Source of the DNA: Phytohabitans houttuyneae
GTDB lineage: Bacteria; Actinomycetota; Actinomycetes; Mycobacteriales; Micromonosporaceae
Length of the DNA: 64,000 bases
Direction: 5' to 3'
Assembly: GCF_011764425.1 (NCBI RefSeq)
Contig: NZ_BLPF01000004.1
Coordinates: 496,001 to 560,000, forward strand
A program made the position numbers and the translations under genes. Below the pieces are notes generated by a model that worked only from the letters and a program-made list of their open reading frames with translations, ran no database searches and was not told where the DNA came from. Every line of letters starts with the position of its first letter. Positions within the stretch are counted from its first letter, which is position 1. This document shows positions 17,456 through 26,579 of the stretch, piece by piece.

Positions 17456-20002
17456 TCAAGAAAGAGCGTCCCGGGCGCGGGCCTTGAGCGCGCGGACCAC
17501 GCCGTCCTTGCCCTCCGCGACCAGCCGGCGCAGCGGCCCCGGGTGCCCCTCCTGCGCCAGCCACGCGTCAGTGGCCGCCACCGTCGCCTCGCTGACCTGG
17601 TAGGCCGGGTACGCCAGGATCACGAACTCCTGCGCCGGCTCGCTGTCGCGCCGGTCCCACACCTGGCGGACGCTCGCGAAGTACGGCTCGACGTACGGCG
17701 CGGTCAGCTCCACCTGCACCGGGTGCTGGAAGCCCTGCAGCAGCGACCGGTGCTCCCAGTTGGGCAGCGCCTCGTCACCGGTCAGCCGCCGCCACACCTC
17801 GGCCTTGCCCTCGGGCGTGGGCAGCAGGGCCCGCGCGTACGCCGCCTCCCGCTCACCGCTCGCCGTCCGGTCGCGGGCCAGCTCGGCCTCGATCTCCTCG
17901 GCGCCCACCACACCCTTGGCGGCCAGCGACTGCACCAGCGACCACCGCAGCTCCGTGTCGATGGTCAGGCCCTCGGGCACGTCGACCCCGTCGAGCCAGC
18001 CGCGGAGCGTCGCCAGGTCGGCGGCGGCGCGGGAGGACGAGGCGTACGCCCGCGCCCAGGCCAGCTGGAAGCCGCTGCCCGGCTCGGCGGCCGTGATCGC
18101 GTCCCGCGCCGCGCCCGCGAGCGCGGCCCAACCGGACGGCGCCCACGCGGGGTCGGCGTAGAACAGCAGCGTGCTCTGTGCCTGGCGGAGCGTGGCGGTG
18201 ACCAGGTTGATGTCCCGCTCGGCGGGCAGGCCCGCCACGACCAGCGCCACGTAGTCGCGGGCGGCCAGCTCGGCGTCGCGCACCATGTCCCACGCGGCGG
18301 CCCAGCAGAGCGCGCGGGGAAGCGAGGAGTCGAAGCCGGCGATGTGCTGTACCACAGTGGCCATCGAGGCCTCGTCGAGCCGCAGCTTCGCGTACGTCAG
18401 GTCGTCGTCGTTGAGCAGCAGCACGTCGGCCGCGCGCACGCCGGCGAGCTGGGACAGCGGCGTCTCCTCGCCGGTCACGTCGACCTCGAGCCGCTCGCGC
18501 CGCACCAGCCGGTCGTCGACCAGGTCGTAGAGGCCCACGCCGATCCGGTGGGTACGCAGCACGGGGTACTCGGCCGGCGCCTCCTGGAGCACGGACACCG
18601 CCTGGTACGTGCCGTCGGGCCCGACCGAGACCGTCGGCCGCAGAGTGTTGACCTGCGCGGTCTCCAGCCACTGCGCGGCAAACTTGCGCAGCTCCCGCCC
18701 GGACGCCGCCTCCAGCTCGCTGAGCAGGTCGTCAAAGGTGGCGTTGCCCCACGCGTGGCGGCCGAAGTACGACCGGAGGCCGGCCAGGAACGCGTCCTCA
18801 CCCACGTACGCCACGAGCTGCTTGATCACGCTCGCACCCTTGGCGTACGTGATGCCGTCGAAGTTGACCTCGACAGCGGCCAGGTCGGGCATCTCGCAGT
18901 ACACCGGGTGGGTGGAGGAGAGCTGGTCCTGCCGGTAGCCCCAGTTTTTGCGGACGGACAGGAACGTGGTCCACGCGTCCGAGAAGCGGGTGGCGTTGGT
19001 GTTGCACCAGTGGCTGGCCCACTCGGCGAACGACTCGTTGAGCCACAGGTCGTTCCACCAGCGCATCGTGACGAGGTTGCCGAACCACATGTGGGCCAGC
19101 TCGTGCAGGATCGTGTTGGCCCGCTGCTCGTGCTCGAAGTCGGTGACCTGCGAGCGGAAGATGTAGTGCGCCTCGGCGTGCGTGACGCAGCCGAAGTTTT
19201 CCATCGCGCCGGCGTTGAAGTCGGGCACCCACAGCTGGTCGTACTTGGGCAGCGGGTACCGCACGCCGAACTGGCGGTGGAAGTAGTCGAAGCCCTGCGT
19301 GGTGATGGTGTGCAGCTCGCCGTCGTCCATGTGCTGGGCCATCGAGGCGCGGCAGAAATACCCCATGTCGATGCCGTCGTACTCGTAGCGCACCTCGTGG
19401 TACGGCCCCGCGCAGAGCGCCGTGATGTACGTGCTCATGCGCGCCGACTGCTCGAAGTGGACGCTCTTGGTGTCACCGTCGCCCGTGACGGAGGCGACCG
19501 GCGAGTTGGAGACGACCTTCCAGTGCGCCGGCACCGTGGCGTGCCACGTGTAGACGCTCTTGAGGTCGGGCTGGTCGAAACACGCGTACACCCGCTGGGC
19601 GTCGGCCGTCTCGAACTGGGAGTAGAGGTACACCTCTTTGTCCACCGGATCCACGCTGCGGTGCAGGCCCTGGCCGCTGGCCGAGTAGAAGAAGTCGGCG
19701 TCGACGACGAGCGTGTTGTCCGCGGCGAGTCCGGTGAGTACCAGACCGTCTTCGGCGGACCACGCCGAGATGTCGACCGGCTGCCCATTGAGCTCGGCCG
19801 AGCGCACACGCTGGGCCGCGACCTCGATGAATGTCGAGGCGCCCGGCTCCGCGCAGCGGAAGGTGATGCGTGTGGTGGAACGGAAGGCCTGATCACCGTT
19901 GCCGGCCCCGGAGAGATCCAGGGCGATGTCGTATCCGGTGACCTCCAGCAGGCGGGCGCGCTCGGCCGCCTCCACCTGGGTCAGGTTGCGCACTCCGGCC
20001 AC
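17456..20002 (-). CDS. pepN: Aminopeptidase N, M1 family
   Basis: 848 aa from GTG at 20002 with AGGAG 6 nt upstream. Substrate-binding GAMEN precedes the zinc motif H300-E-L-A-H304, with the third ligand E323 (NESFAEW). The C-terminal helical ERAP1-like domain is complete. No signal peptide, so a cytosolic metallopeptidase removing N-terminal residues from peptides. Typical length for the actinobacterial family. Confidence 0.95.
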   Translation of the reverse strand: MAGVRNLTQVEAAERARLLEVTGYDIALDLSGAGNGDQAFRSTTRITFRCAEPGASTFIEVAAQRVRSAELNGQPVDISAWSAEDGLVLTGLAADNTLVVDADFFYSASGQGLHRSVDPVDKEVYLYSQFETADAQRVYACFDQPDLKSVYTWHATVPAHWKVVSNSPVASVTGDGDTKSVHFEQSARMSTYITALCAGPYHEVRYEYDGIDMGYFCRASMAQHMDDGELHTITTQGFDYFHRQFGVRYPLPKYDQLWVPDFNAGAMENFGCVTHAEAHYIFRSQVTDFEHEQRANTILHELAHMWFGNLVTMRWWNDLWLNESFAEWASHWCNTNATRFSDAWTTFLSVRKNWGYRQDQLSSTHPVYCEMPDLAAVEVNFDGITYAKGASVIKQLVAYVGEDAFLAGLRSYFGRHAWGNATFDDLLSELEAASGRELRKFAAQWLETAQVNTLRPTVSVGPDGTYQAVSVLQEAPAEYPVLRTHRIGVGLYDLVDDRLVRRERLEVDVTGEETPLSQLAGVRAADVLLLNDDDLTYAKLRLDEASMATVVQHIAGFDSSLPRALCWAAAWDMVRDAELAARDYVALVVAGLPAERDINLVTATLRQAQSTLLFYADPAWAPSGWAALAGAARDAITAAEPGSGFQLAWARAYASSSRAAADLATLRGWLDGVDVPEGLTIDTELRWSLVQSLAAKGVVGAEEIEAELARDRTASGEREAAYARALLPTPEGKAEVWRRLTGDEALPNWEHRSLLQGFQHPVQVELTAPYVEPYFASVRQVWDRRDSEPAQEFVILAYPAYQVSEATVAATDAWLAQEGHPGPLRRLVAEGKDGVVRALKARARDALS

Positions 20003-20167
20003 GGTGCTCTCCTGCCTCTCCGCCGTCGTCGTCGACAGCCCGATCGAGCGTCCTCGTCGACAGCCCGTCGAACGAGTCTGTCATGCCAACCTCACAGAAC
20101 CGGGGGTGGCCCAGTTCACGAGCCGGCCGAGATGCCGTCAACCGCTCGCAGGGAGCAGGATGGACGC

Positions 20168-20794
20168 ATGGTTGAGCGTTCATCAGTTGACATGTGGTTC
20201 GACCCCATCTGCCCTTGGGCGTGGCTCACGTCCCGATGGCTCCTCGAAGTGGAGAAGGTCCGCCCGATCGACATCCAGTTCCACGTCATGAGCCTTTCGG
20301 TGCTCAACGAGGGACGGGACCTGCCGGAGTCGTACCGGAAGAACATGGACAACGCCTGGGCGCCGGTGCGCATCTGCATCGCGGCCGAGCAGGCGTACGG
20401 GCCGCAGGTGCTGCGCGACCTGTACACCGCTCTCGGCAACCGCATCCACCCCGGCAAGCAGCAGCGCGGGCCGGAGCTCTACCGGGCGGCGCTCGCGGAG
20501 GCCGGCCTCGACACCGACCTCGCGGCGGCGGGCGACTCGACGGAGTACGACGCGGCGCTGCGGGCCAGCCACGACGCCGGCATGAAGCCGGTCGGCCTGG
20601 ACGTCGGCACCCCGGTCATCCACGCGCCCGGCCCGGACGGCGAAGGCAAGATCGCGTTCTTCGGCCCGGTGATCACGCCGGCGCCCAAGGGTGAGGCCGC
20701 GGGCAAGCTCTGGGACGGCGTGCTGCTCGTGGCATCGACGCCCGGCTTCTACGAAATCAAGCGCACCAGGGACGCGAAGCCGGTCTTCGACTGA
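20168..20794 (+). CDS. DsbA-like mycothiol-dependent oxidoreductase (Rv2466c-type)
   Basis: 208 aa from ATG at 20168. Thioredoxin fold with helical insert; starts VDMWFDPICPWAW. Rv2466c of M. tuberculosis, a mycothiol-dependent nitroreductase, carries CPWC; here the second Cys is Ala (CPWA), leaving one nucleophile. That fits a monothiol glutaredoxin-like mechanism with mycothiol as resolving thiol, but this is inference. Divergent from pepN. Confidence 0.8.
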   Translation: MVERSSVDMWFDPICPWAWLTSRWLLEVEKVRPIDIQFHVMSLSVLNEGRDLPESYRKNMDNAWAPVRICIAAEQAYGPQVLRDLYTALGNRIHPGKQQRGPELYRAALAEAGLDTDLAAAGDSTEYDAALRASHDAGMKPVGLDVGTPVIHAPGPDGEGKIAFFGPVITPAPKGEAAGKLWDGVLLVASTPGFYEIKRTRDAKPVFD

Positions 20795-20844
20795 CCGAAG
20801 GGTGTCGGTCGTCACACCGGTGTGCGACTGTACCGTCACGCACT

Positions 20845-22044
20845 ATGACGATCGTGCACCCGATCGCCCGGGCCTGGATCACCACCGGTGGCACCGGCGC
20901 GCAAAACTACGACGAGTTCGCCGATGACGCCGAGATCACGTCGATCATTGCCAGCAACCCGCACAGTGCCCTCGCCATCGAGATGCCGCACCGGGCGCCG
21001 GAGAGCCTCGGCAGCAGCTTCGCGGACGCGCTCCCGGCCGCCGTGGAGCGGCTCGCCGAGGCCAAGGCGGACGGCAGCTACACGCCGGCCGAGCAGGTCA
21101 TCGCGCTCTATCGGATCACCGCGCCGGGCGAGACCCCGGCGTACGGCATCTTCGCGCTGGTCGACACCGAGCAGATCTCGACCAGCGCCGACGAGCCCGG
21201 CCTGGTGATCCGCAACGAGGACGTCTTCATCGAGAAGGTGCGCGAGCGGGTGGCGCTCGCCGGTGCCACCGGCCACCTCCTCTCGCCTGTGCTCCTGCTG
21301 CAGACCGGCCGTGGCGACGACCTGCACGCGGCGCTCGCCGCGGCGACCGACCGGGCCGGTGCCCCCGCCGCGACCGACGTCGACCAGGCCGGCCGCACCC
21401 ACGCCGTGTGGCTCGTGGGCCCCGGCGCCGAGCAGGACGAGCTGACCGCGCTGGCCGGTGGTGGCGAGCTCGTCGTGGCGGACGGCAACCACCGCAGCCT
21501 CGCCGCCCAGACCGGCGGCCTCCCGCTCTTCCTCGCCGTGATCACCACGCCCGACTCGGTCACGATCCAGCCGTACAACCGGTTGGTCAGTGAGCTGACG
21601 GTGCCGGTACCCGAGCTGCTCGACCGCCTGCGTGCGGCGGGCGCCGAGGTGCGCCCGGAGGCCGGCCCGCCCTCGGTCCCGGCCGCTGGTGGCACCGTCC
21701 GGGTGTACGCGGGCGGCGAGACCTTCGCGGTGACCCTGCCGCCGACCCCGGGCGCGAGCCCCGTCGAAAACCTCGACCACGCGCTGGTCGAGCGGGTCGT
21801 GCTGCGCGACGCGCTGGGCCTCGACCCCGGCGACAAGCGGATCACCTACGTGGGCGGGGACTACCCGGCCAGTTGGCTCGCCGGCGAGGTCGACGCCGGG
21901 CGGGCGGAAGCGGCCATCCTGATCGCGCCGGTGACCGTCGACGACTTCGTCTCGGTCAACCTCGCCCGGCAGAAGCTGCCCCGCAAGAGCACCTGGTTCA
22001 CCCCCAAGGCCCGCGGCGGCCTGGTCCTGGCGCAGCTGGCGTGA
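20845..22044 (+). CDS. DUF1015 family protein
   Basis: 399 aa from ATG at 20845. The ADGNHRSLAA segment near residue 212 corresponds to the family's conserved ADGHHR motif. Soluble. Function not established; DUF1015 proteins often sit by serine or other amino-acid metabolism genes, which is not the case here. The stop overlaps the next gene (GTGA). Confidence 0.75.
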   Translation: MTIVHPIARAWITTGGTGAQNYDEFADDAEITSIIASNPHSALAIEMPHRAPESLGSSFADALPAAVERLAEAKADGSYTPAEQVIALYRITAPGETPAYGIFALVDTEQISTSADEPGLVIRNEDVFIEKVRERVALAGATGHLLSPVLLLQTGRGDDLHAALAAATDRAGAPAATDVDQAGRTHAVWLVGPGAEQDELTALAGGGELVVADGNHRSLAAQTGGLPLFLAVITTPDSVTIQPYNRLVSELTVPVPELLDRLRAAGAEVRPEAGPPSVPAAGGTVRVYAGGETFAVTLPPTPGASPVENLDHALVERVVLRDALGLDPGDKRITYVGGDYPASWLAGEVDAGRAEAAILIAPVTVDDFVSVNLARQKLPRKSTWFTPKARGGLVLAQLA

Positions 22045-22952
22045 GGCTCCACCCGCAGGTGGCGGCCTCGCTGGCGGCCCGGCCGCGGCCCACCGAAGAG
22101 CAGATCGCGGCCGATCCGATGGCCCAGCTGCTGGCCACCCGCGAGGCGATGGTGGCCGCGGTCGACCGCGAGTGCGGCCCGCCGACGCCGGTCGCCCAGG
22201 TGTCCGATGTGGATGCGGACGGCGTGCCGTGCCGGCTGTACGTGCCGGTGCCCGGCGCGCCCGTCCTGCTCTACCTGCACGGCGGCGGCTGGGCGATGGG
22301 CAGCGTGGAGACGGTCGACCGCCTCTGCCGGCGGATCGCCGACCGGTCCGGCTGCGCGGTGCTCTCGGTGGACTACCGGCTCGCGCCGGAGCACCCGTAC
22401 CCGGCGGCGCTGGACGACGCCGAGACGGCGCTCGCGTGGCTGCGGCGCGAGGCGCCGGGCGTGGACGCCGGCCGGCTCGCGGTCGGCGGTGACAGCGCGG
22501 GCGGCCAGCTCGCGGCGGTCCTCGCCCGGCGGCAGCGGGACGCCGGCTCACCCTTCGCGTACCAGGTGCTGATCAACCCGGTGATCGACCCGGCCATGTC
22601 CTCGCAGTCGTACCGCGAGCTGGGCGACTACGGACTCGAGTCGACGGCGATGGCACTCTTCTGGGCGATGTTCCTGGGCGACGGCGGCGACCGGGACAGT
22701 CCCGACGTCGCGCCGCTCGCCGCCGACCTGGCCGGCCTGCCGCCCGCCCTGATCCTCACCGCCGAGTTCGACGTGCTCCGCGACGAGGGGGAGGGCTACG
22801 GCGACGCGCTCCTCGCGGCCGGCGTGCCCGCGGTCGTCGTGCGTTACCTCGGCGTCAACCACGGTTGGGCCCGCAAACTCGCCCTCTTCGATGCCGCGGG
22901 CGTGGCGGCGGACCAGGTGGCGGCCGGTCTCCGGGCCGCCCTGACCGCCTGA
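22041..22952 (+). CDS. Alpha/beta hydrolase, hormone-sensitive lipase family
   Basis: 303 aa from GTG at 22041, overlapping the DUF1015 stop. Oxyanion-hole motif HGGGW near residue 80 and nucleophile elbow GDSAGG near 153 identify the HSL (family IV) esterases. The acid is in the AEFDVLRDEG segment and the catalytic His in NHGWAR. Cytosolic carboxylesterase, substrate unknown. Confidence 0.88.
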   Translation: MRLHPQVAASLAARPRPTEEQIAADPMAQLLATREAMVAAVDRECGPPTPVAQVSDVDADGVPCRLYVPVPGAPVLLYLHGGGWAMGSVETVDRLCRRIADRSGCAVLSVDYRLAPEHPYPAALDDAETALAWLRREAPGVDAGRLAVGGDSAGGQLAAVLARRQRDAGSPFAYQVLINPVIDPAMSSQSYRELGDYGLESTAMALFWAMFLGDGGDRDSPDVAPLAADLAGLPPALILTAEFDVLRDEGEGYGDALLAAGVPAVVVRYLGVNHGWARKLALFDAAGVAADQVAAGLRAALTA

Positions 22953-22965
22953 CAGACTGCCCGGT

Positions 22966-23433
22966 ATGCGCGTCTACCTGGGAGCCGACCACGCCGGCTA
23001 CGAGCTGAAGGTGCACCTCGTCAACTACCTCGGCAAGCAGGGGTACGAGACGGTTGACGTCGGACCACCCGCGTTCGACCCCGAGGACGACTACCCGGCG
23101 TACTGCCTGCACACCGGCGCCCGCGTGGTGGCCGACCCGGGCAGCCTCGGCATCGTGATCGGCGGCTCGGGCAACGGCGAGCAGATCGCGGCCAACAAGG
23201 TGGCCGGCACCCGCGCCGCGCTCGCGTGGAGCGTCGAGACGGCTCAGCTCGCCCGCCAGCACAACGACGCCAACCTCGTGGCGATCGGCGCCCGCCAGCA
23301 CACGCTCGACGAGGCCACCGCGATCATCGAGGCGTTTCTGACCAGCACGTTTTCCGGCAGCGAGCGCCACGCCCGCCGGATCAAGCAGGTCGCGGCCTAC
23401 GAGGACAGCCGCGAGCTCCCCGCACTTCCATAG
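22966..23433 (+). CDS. rpiB: Ribose-5-phosphate isomerase B
   Basis: 155 aa from ATG at 22966. LacAB/RpiB fold with GADHAGYELK at the N-terminus and the phosphate/anion loop GGSGNGEQIAANK. E72 is in the position of the catalytic Glu75 of the mycobacterial enzyme. Interconverts ribose-5-phosphate and ribulose-5-phosphate in the pentose phosphate pathway. Confidence 0.93.
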   Translation: MRVYLGADHAGYELKVHLVNYLGKQGYETVDVGPPAFDPEDDYPAYCLHTGARVVADPGSLGIVIGGSGNGEQIAANKVAGTRAALAWSVETAQLARQHNDANLVAIGARQHTLDEATAIIEAFLTSTFSGSERHARRIKQVAAYEDSRELPALP

Positions 23434-23462
23434 TCGATTTTGATGAGAGCCGCCGCGCTGTC

Positions 23463-23509
23463 CGTCGTGGTCCGGACCGTTGCGGGGTGCGTTCCCGCGG
23501 CCTCACCCT
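23463..23509. repeat. Dispersed GGTCCGGACC element, copy 1
   Basis: CGTCGTGGTCCGGACCGTTG, a 9-nt insert, then TCCCGCGGCCTCACCCT. The same two blocks, without the insert, recur at 60655-60692. Both copies lie between convergent genes. The core GGTCCGGACC is a perfect palindrome. Confidence 0.75.
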
Positions 23510-23545
23510 GCGCGGGGCGCGGGCTCGGCCTTTGGACGCGCTTTC

Positions 23546-23905
23546 CTAACGCGTCCCGCGTGGCGGCTCGTCGCGGGGCACCCAGTTGCGCCGGACGATG
23601 ACCAGCCGCTCCTGTGCCTCGGCCAGGTCGGCGTCGGTCGGCCGGGCCGCGTCGCGGGCGCGCATCGCGGCGCTGGTGCCCACCTGCGACGACCCGGAGC
23701 CGACGAGGCCGCGCAGCCCGCGCTCGGTCTCCCGGTCGTCGGGTGCGCGGGGCGGCGGGTCCGGGTCGAGCACCTCGGGCGTCGCCACCGACGCGACCGC
23801 GTCCGGATCGGCCGGCTCGCGGTAGTCGTCCGGCGGCCGAGGACGGGCCGGCCGACCCGTCGACCCCTGCCGCAACCGGCGCCGCCTGCGCTCAGGATCC
23901 GCCAT
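23546..23905 (-). CDS. Hypothetical disordered protein
   Basis: 119 aa from ATG at 23905. Rich in Arg, Pro and Asp and predicted largely disordered, with one likely helix near the C-terminus (DADLAEAQERLVIVRRNWVP). No family recognised. It sits 24 bp downstream of the acetyltransferase gene on the same strand and could be co-transcribed. Confidence 0.5.
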   Translation of the reverse strand: MADPERRRRRLRQGSTGRPARPRPPDDYREPADPDAVASVATPEVLDPDPPPRAPDDRETERGLRGLVGSGSSQVGTSAAMRARDAARPTDADLAEAQERLVIVRRNWVPRDEPPRGTR

Positions 23906-23929
23906 CGCTCGACCGTACCGGTTTCCGGT

Positions 23930-25159
23930 TCAGAAAACTTCGGGCGCGGTTGGCAGGCGGTGCCAGCCGAACGCCGTGCTCGCCGGATTGAGCGCCCCCG
24001 GGCGCAGCTCGCGCACCCGACCCGCGGCGGCCAGCGCGGCGAGCGAGGTGCCGCCGAGGTACGCCGCGCCGAGCTCCGTGATGTCGCAGGCCAGGTCGGC
24101 CTCGGCCGTGGTGCGCTCGCAGGTGGCACCGCCGGCGCCGCCCGTGACGCGCCAGCGCCCGGCGTTTTCCGGCAGGATCGGGTCGCTCACCTCGAACACC
24201 ACGTCGACGCCGGTCGCGTACCGCCGGGCGGTCAGCGCCGCCGGCAGGTCCACCAGCCGCGCCCACAGGCCGTCGGAGAAGTGAGTGTTGAGCTGGCGGG
24301 GGTCGCTGGCCAGGTACAGCAGGGGGTCGTCGACCGCCGCGAACCCGTACGTGACCGTGCGCGCCAGGTCGATGCCGAGCAGAAAGCGCCACAGCGCCAC
24401 GTACGTGCCCGGATCGGCCGCGGCGATCTCGCTCACGTGTACCTCGGCGTTCGGCCCGGTGGCGCTCCAGCTGCTCTTCGAGCGCCACAGCGCGTACCCG
24501 TCGACGCCGCCCTCGCCCTCGTGGAGCACCACCCGCCGCTCGGTGGAGCCGGCGCGGCCCTCCGGCGTGTCCATGAGCACCTGTGCCCACCACGACTCGT
24601 CCCGGCTCGACCATCCCGGGCGCTCGGGGCGCAACGCGTCGTACACCTTGACCAGCTCGGGCTGGAAGTCGGCCGGGCTGCCGGCGCGGAGCCGGCCCAC
24701 CGCGGTGGCCTCCGGGAGCCGGACCTCGCGGTTGTCGATCGTGAGGTCGAGGCGGGTGGAGGCCAGGCCGTACCCGAAGCGCGGGTAGATCCGCGCCTCG
24801 CTCGCCCACAGCACGGCGAGCGACTCCTGCCCGGCGTCGCGCAGGTCTCGCAACTGGCGCCGCATCAGGCGGGTGAGCAGCCCTCGCCTGCGATGGGTGG
24901 GCGCCACGCCGACGCCGGTGATGTGCGCCGCGGGTATCACCGCGCCCGGCACCGTGAGGTCACGCGCGGCCGCGAACGTGTGCGCGACCACCTCGTCACC
25001 GTCGGCGACGACCAGCGTGCGGTCGGCGTCCCACACCCGCCGGTCGAGGTCCTGGGCCTCCCGGTCGATCGCGCGATGGAAGAGGCCGAACAGCAGTGCC
25101 GAGGCCTTCGGGAAGTCGTCGGGGGTGGCGGCGCGGACGGGCAGCTCGGCGTCGGTCAT
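23930..25159 (-). CDS. Eis-like GNAT N-acetyltransferase
   Basis: 409 aa from ATG at 25159. An N-terminal GNAT domain with acetyl-CoA loop VAPTHRRRGLLTRLM (near 88-102), a second GNAT-like domain and a sterol-carrier-like C-terminal domain give the Eis three-part architecture. The chain ends in Phe; in Eis the terminal carboxylate acts as catalytic base. Eis enzymes acetylate aminoglycosides and lysines of peptides or proteins. Whether this one confers resistance cannot be told. Confidence 0.85.
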   Translation of the reverse strand: MTDAELPVRAATPDDFPKASALLFGLFHRAIDREAQDLDRRVWDADRTLVVADGDEVVAHTFAAARDLTVPGAVIPAAHITGVGVAPTHRRRGLLTRLMRRQLRDLRDAGQESLAVLWASEARIYPRFGYGLASTRLDLTIDNREVRLPEATAVGRLRAGSPADFQPELVKVYDALRPERPGWSSRDESWWAQVLMDTPEGRAGSTERRVVLHEGEGGVDGYALWRSKSSWSATGPNAEVHVSEIAAADPGTYVALWRFLLGIDLARTVTYGFAAVDDPLLYLASDPRQLNTHFSDGLWARLVDLPAALTARRYATGVDVVFEVSDPILPENAGRWRVTGGAGGATCERTTAEADLACDITELGAAYLGGTSLAALAAAGRVRELRPGALNPASTAFGWHRLPTAPEVF

Positions 25160-25295
25160 GCGTTCTGTGTAACCGATTGGTGGCAGCCTGGGCGACTGGT
25201 TTGTGGCGTCGCCCGCCCTCAGTACCCTCGAACATGTGGATCCGGCCGGGCTTGCCCGGCTCTGCCGGACCCCACCCGTTTCGGGGGAGGAGATC

Positions 25296-25826
25296 ATGGC
25301 AGACCCGACCCAGCCATGGGCTGAGCGCACGGTGGACATGCCGCCGCAGCCATTGCCGCAGTCGTACCAGCGGGGTGTGGCCCAGGTGCAGCCGAGAGCG
25401 ACCACGCCGTCGACGCCGGCCGCGCCGCACGAGCCGACCGGCACCGGCTGGCCGGCGACCGAGCCGGACGCGCGGTGGGCGCCGCCGGGCTACCACCGTG
25501 GCCAGTGGCGGATCGGCAGCGGGTGGACGGTCTTCGGCGCGCTGGTCGCGTTCGTCTGCTGGGGGATCTGGGCGATCTCCACGCGAGGCGACCTGACCAG
25601 CCCCGTGCTGACCTTCGTGCTCTCGCTGGGTGTGGCCGTGGGCCTGTTCGCGCTCTGCCGCCTGGTCGGCAGGATCATCCTGGAGCGCCAGCTCGGCCGC
25701 GTCCGGCGCAGCGCCCGGGGCGCCCACCTGATCACCGGGATATTCCTGGTCGGTGTCGGCATCGCCTACCTGCGGCAGACCGAGTGGGTCATGGACGCGT
25801 TCAACTGGGTGCGGGGACTCTTCTGA
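25296..25826 (+). CDS. Pro-rich N-terminus membrane protein
   Basis: 176 aa from ATG at 25296 with a strong SD (GGGGGAGGAG). Residues 1-70 are Pro/Thr-rich and unstructured. Three hydrophobic segments follow (about 76-95, 103-125, 146-165). No family recognised. Divergent from the acetyltransferase; the next gene starts 2 nt after its stop. Confidence 0.7.
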   Translation: MADPTQPWAERTVDMPPQPLPQSYQRGVAQVQPRATTPSTPAAPHEPTGTGWPATEPDARWAPPGYHRGQWRIGSGWTVFGALVAFVCWGIWAISTRGDLTSPVLTFVLSLGVAVGLFALCRLVGRIILERQLGRVRRSARGAHLITGIFLVGVGIAYLRQTEWVMDAFNWVRGLF

Positions 25827-25827
25827 G

Positions 25828-26430
25828 GTGCGCCCGGCGCCGGGCGAGGTCCTCCACTTCTCCGAAGATCCCACGATCGAGCGGTTTGTGCCGCATGTGG
25901 CGCCGACGTCCCGGCAGACCGAGGCGTACGTGTGGGCCGTCGACGCGCCCCGCTGCCCCGACTACTGGTTTCCCCGCGACTGCCCGCGGGGGATGGCCTG
26001 GGTGGTCCCGACCACGACCGTCGTGGACCGCGACCGCATCGTCGGTGCGGGCTGCGGGACGAGGGTGCACGCCATCGAGTACGCGTGGCTGCCCGCCCTC
26101 CAGTCCGTGCGCCTGTACGCCTACCGCCTCCCCGCCGCGCCCTTCCGCTACCTGGGCCCGACCGAGACCCACGCCATGGTCGCCACCGAGCTGGTGACCC
26201 CGCTCGGACCGCCCGAGCCGGTGGGCAACCTGCTGGCACTCCACGAGGCCGCCGACATCCAGCTGCGCCTGCTCCCTAACCTATGGCCCTGGTGGGACCA
26301 GGTCACCCGCTCGACTCTCGCCTTCAGCGGCATCCGCCTGCGCAACGCCCGACCCCGGGTGCACCCCAGACGAGTTGATCAGGGAGTTCGTGGGCGTGTC
26401 GTCCGGTGTGTCACACCACGAAGTCCCTGA
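25828..26430 (+). CDS. DUF6886 family protein
   Basis: 200 aa from GTG at 25828. N-terminal LHFSEDPTIERF and DYWFPRDCPR match this small family of unknown function. The last ~18 codons and the stop are encoded by the inverted repeat 26375-26434, so the C-terminus has been replaced by repeat sequence; the natural end was probably near residue 180. Confidence 0.72.
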   Translation: MRPAPGEVLHFSEDPTIERFVPHVAPTSRQTEAYVWAVDAPRCPDYWFPRDCPRGMAWVVPTTTVVDRDRIVGAGCGTRVHAIEYAWLPALQSVRLYAYRLPAAPFRYLGPTETHAMVATELVTPLGPPEPVGNLLALHEAADIQLRLLPNLWPWWDQVTRSTLAFSGIRLRNARPRVHPRRVDQGVRGRVVRCVTPRSP

Positions 26431-26434
26431 TCAA
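26375..26434. repeat. Dispersed inverted repeat, TTGATCAGGGA arms, copy 2
   Basis: Arms at 26375-26393 and 26416-26434 pair over 19 bp with one mismatch, and the outer 11 bp are identical to copy 1 at 2147-2206. The following ACGCGG is also shared. It provides the 3' end of the DUF6886 frame and may work as a terminator. Confidence 0.8.
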
Positions 26435-26470
26435 CGCGGAGACAGGCATCGATAGTCCGAAATGTCTGAT

Positions 26471-26490
26471 GTTTGAGTGAGTGCTCAAAC
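26471..26490. promoter_or_regulatory. Candidate operator of the terpene operon
   Basis: Perfect inverted repeat GTTTGAG-N6-CTCAAAC about 90 nt before the P450 start. Palindromes built on TGAGTGAGTGCTCA are typical of TetR-family sites, but no TetR gene is nearby. Regulator unknown. Confidence 0.5.
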
Positions 26491-26579
26491 AACTTCCACG
26501 GGCGGTATTTCTAGATCGCTTTGAGTGATCCTGAGGGTGCAAGGCGTCACGTACGGGGGTTGAGGGGGTCAATACCACC

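Noticed and set aside
17543-20794. Very long plus-strand open frame (over 1000 codons) across pepN
   Set aside because: It is antisense to a well-supported aminopeptidase and is an effect of GC-rich codon bias; only its last part coincides with the DsbA-like gene.
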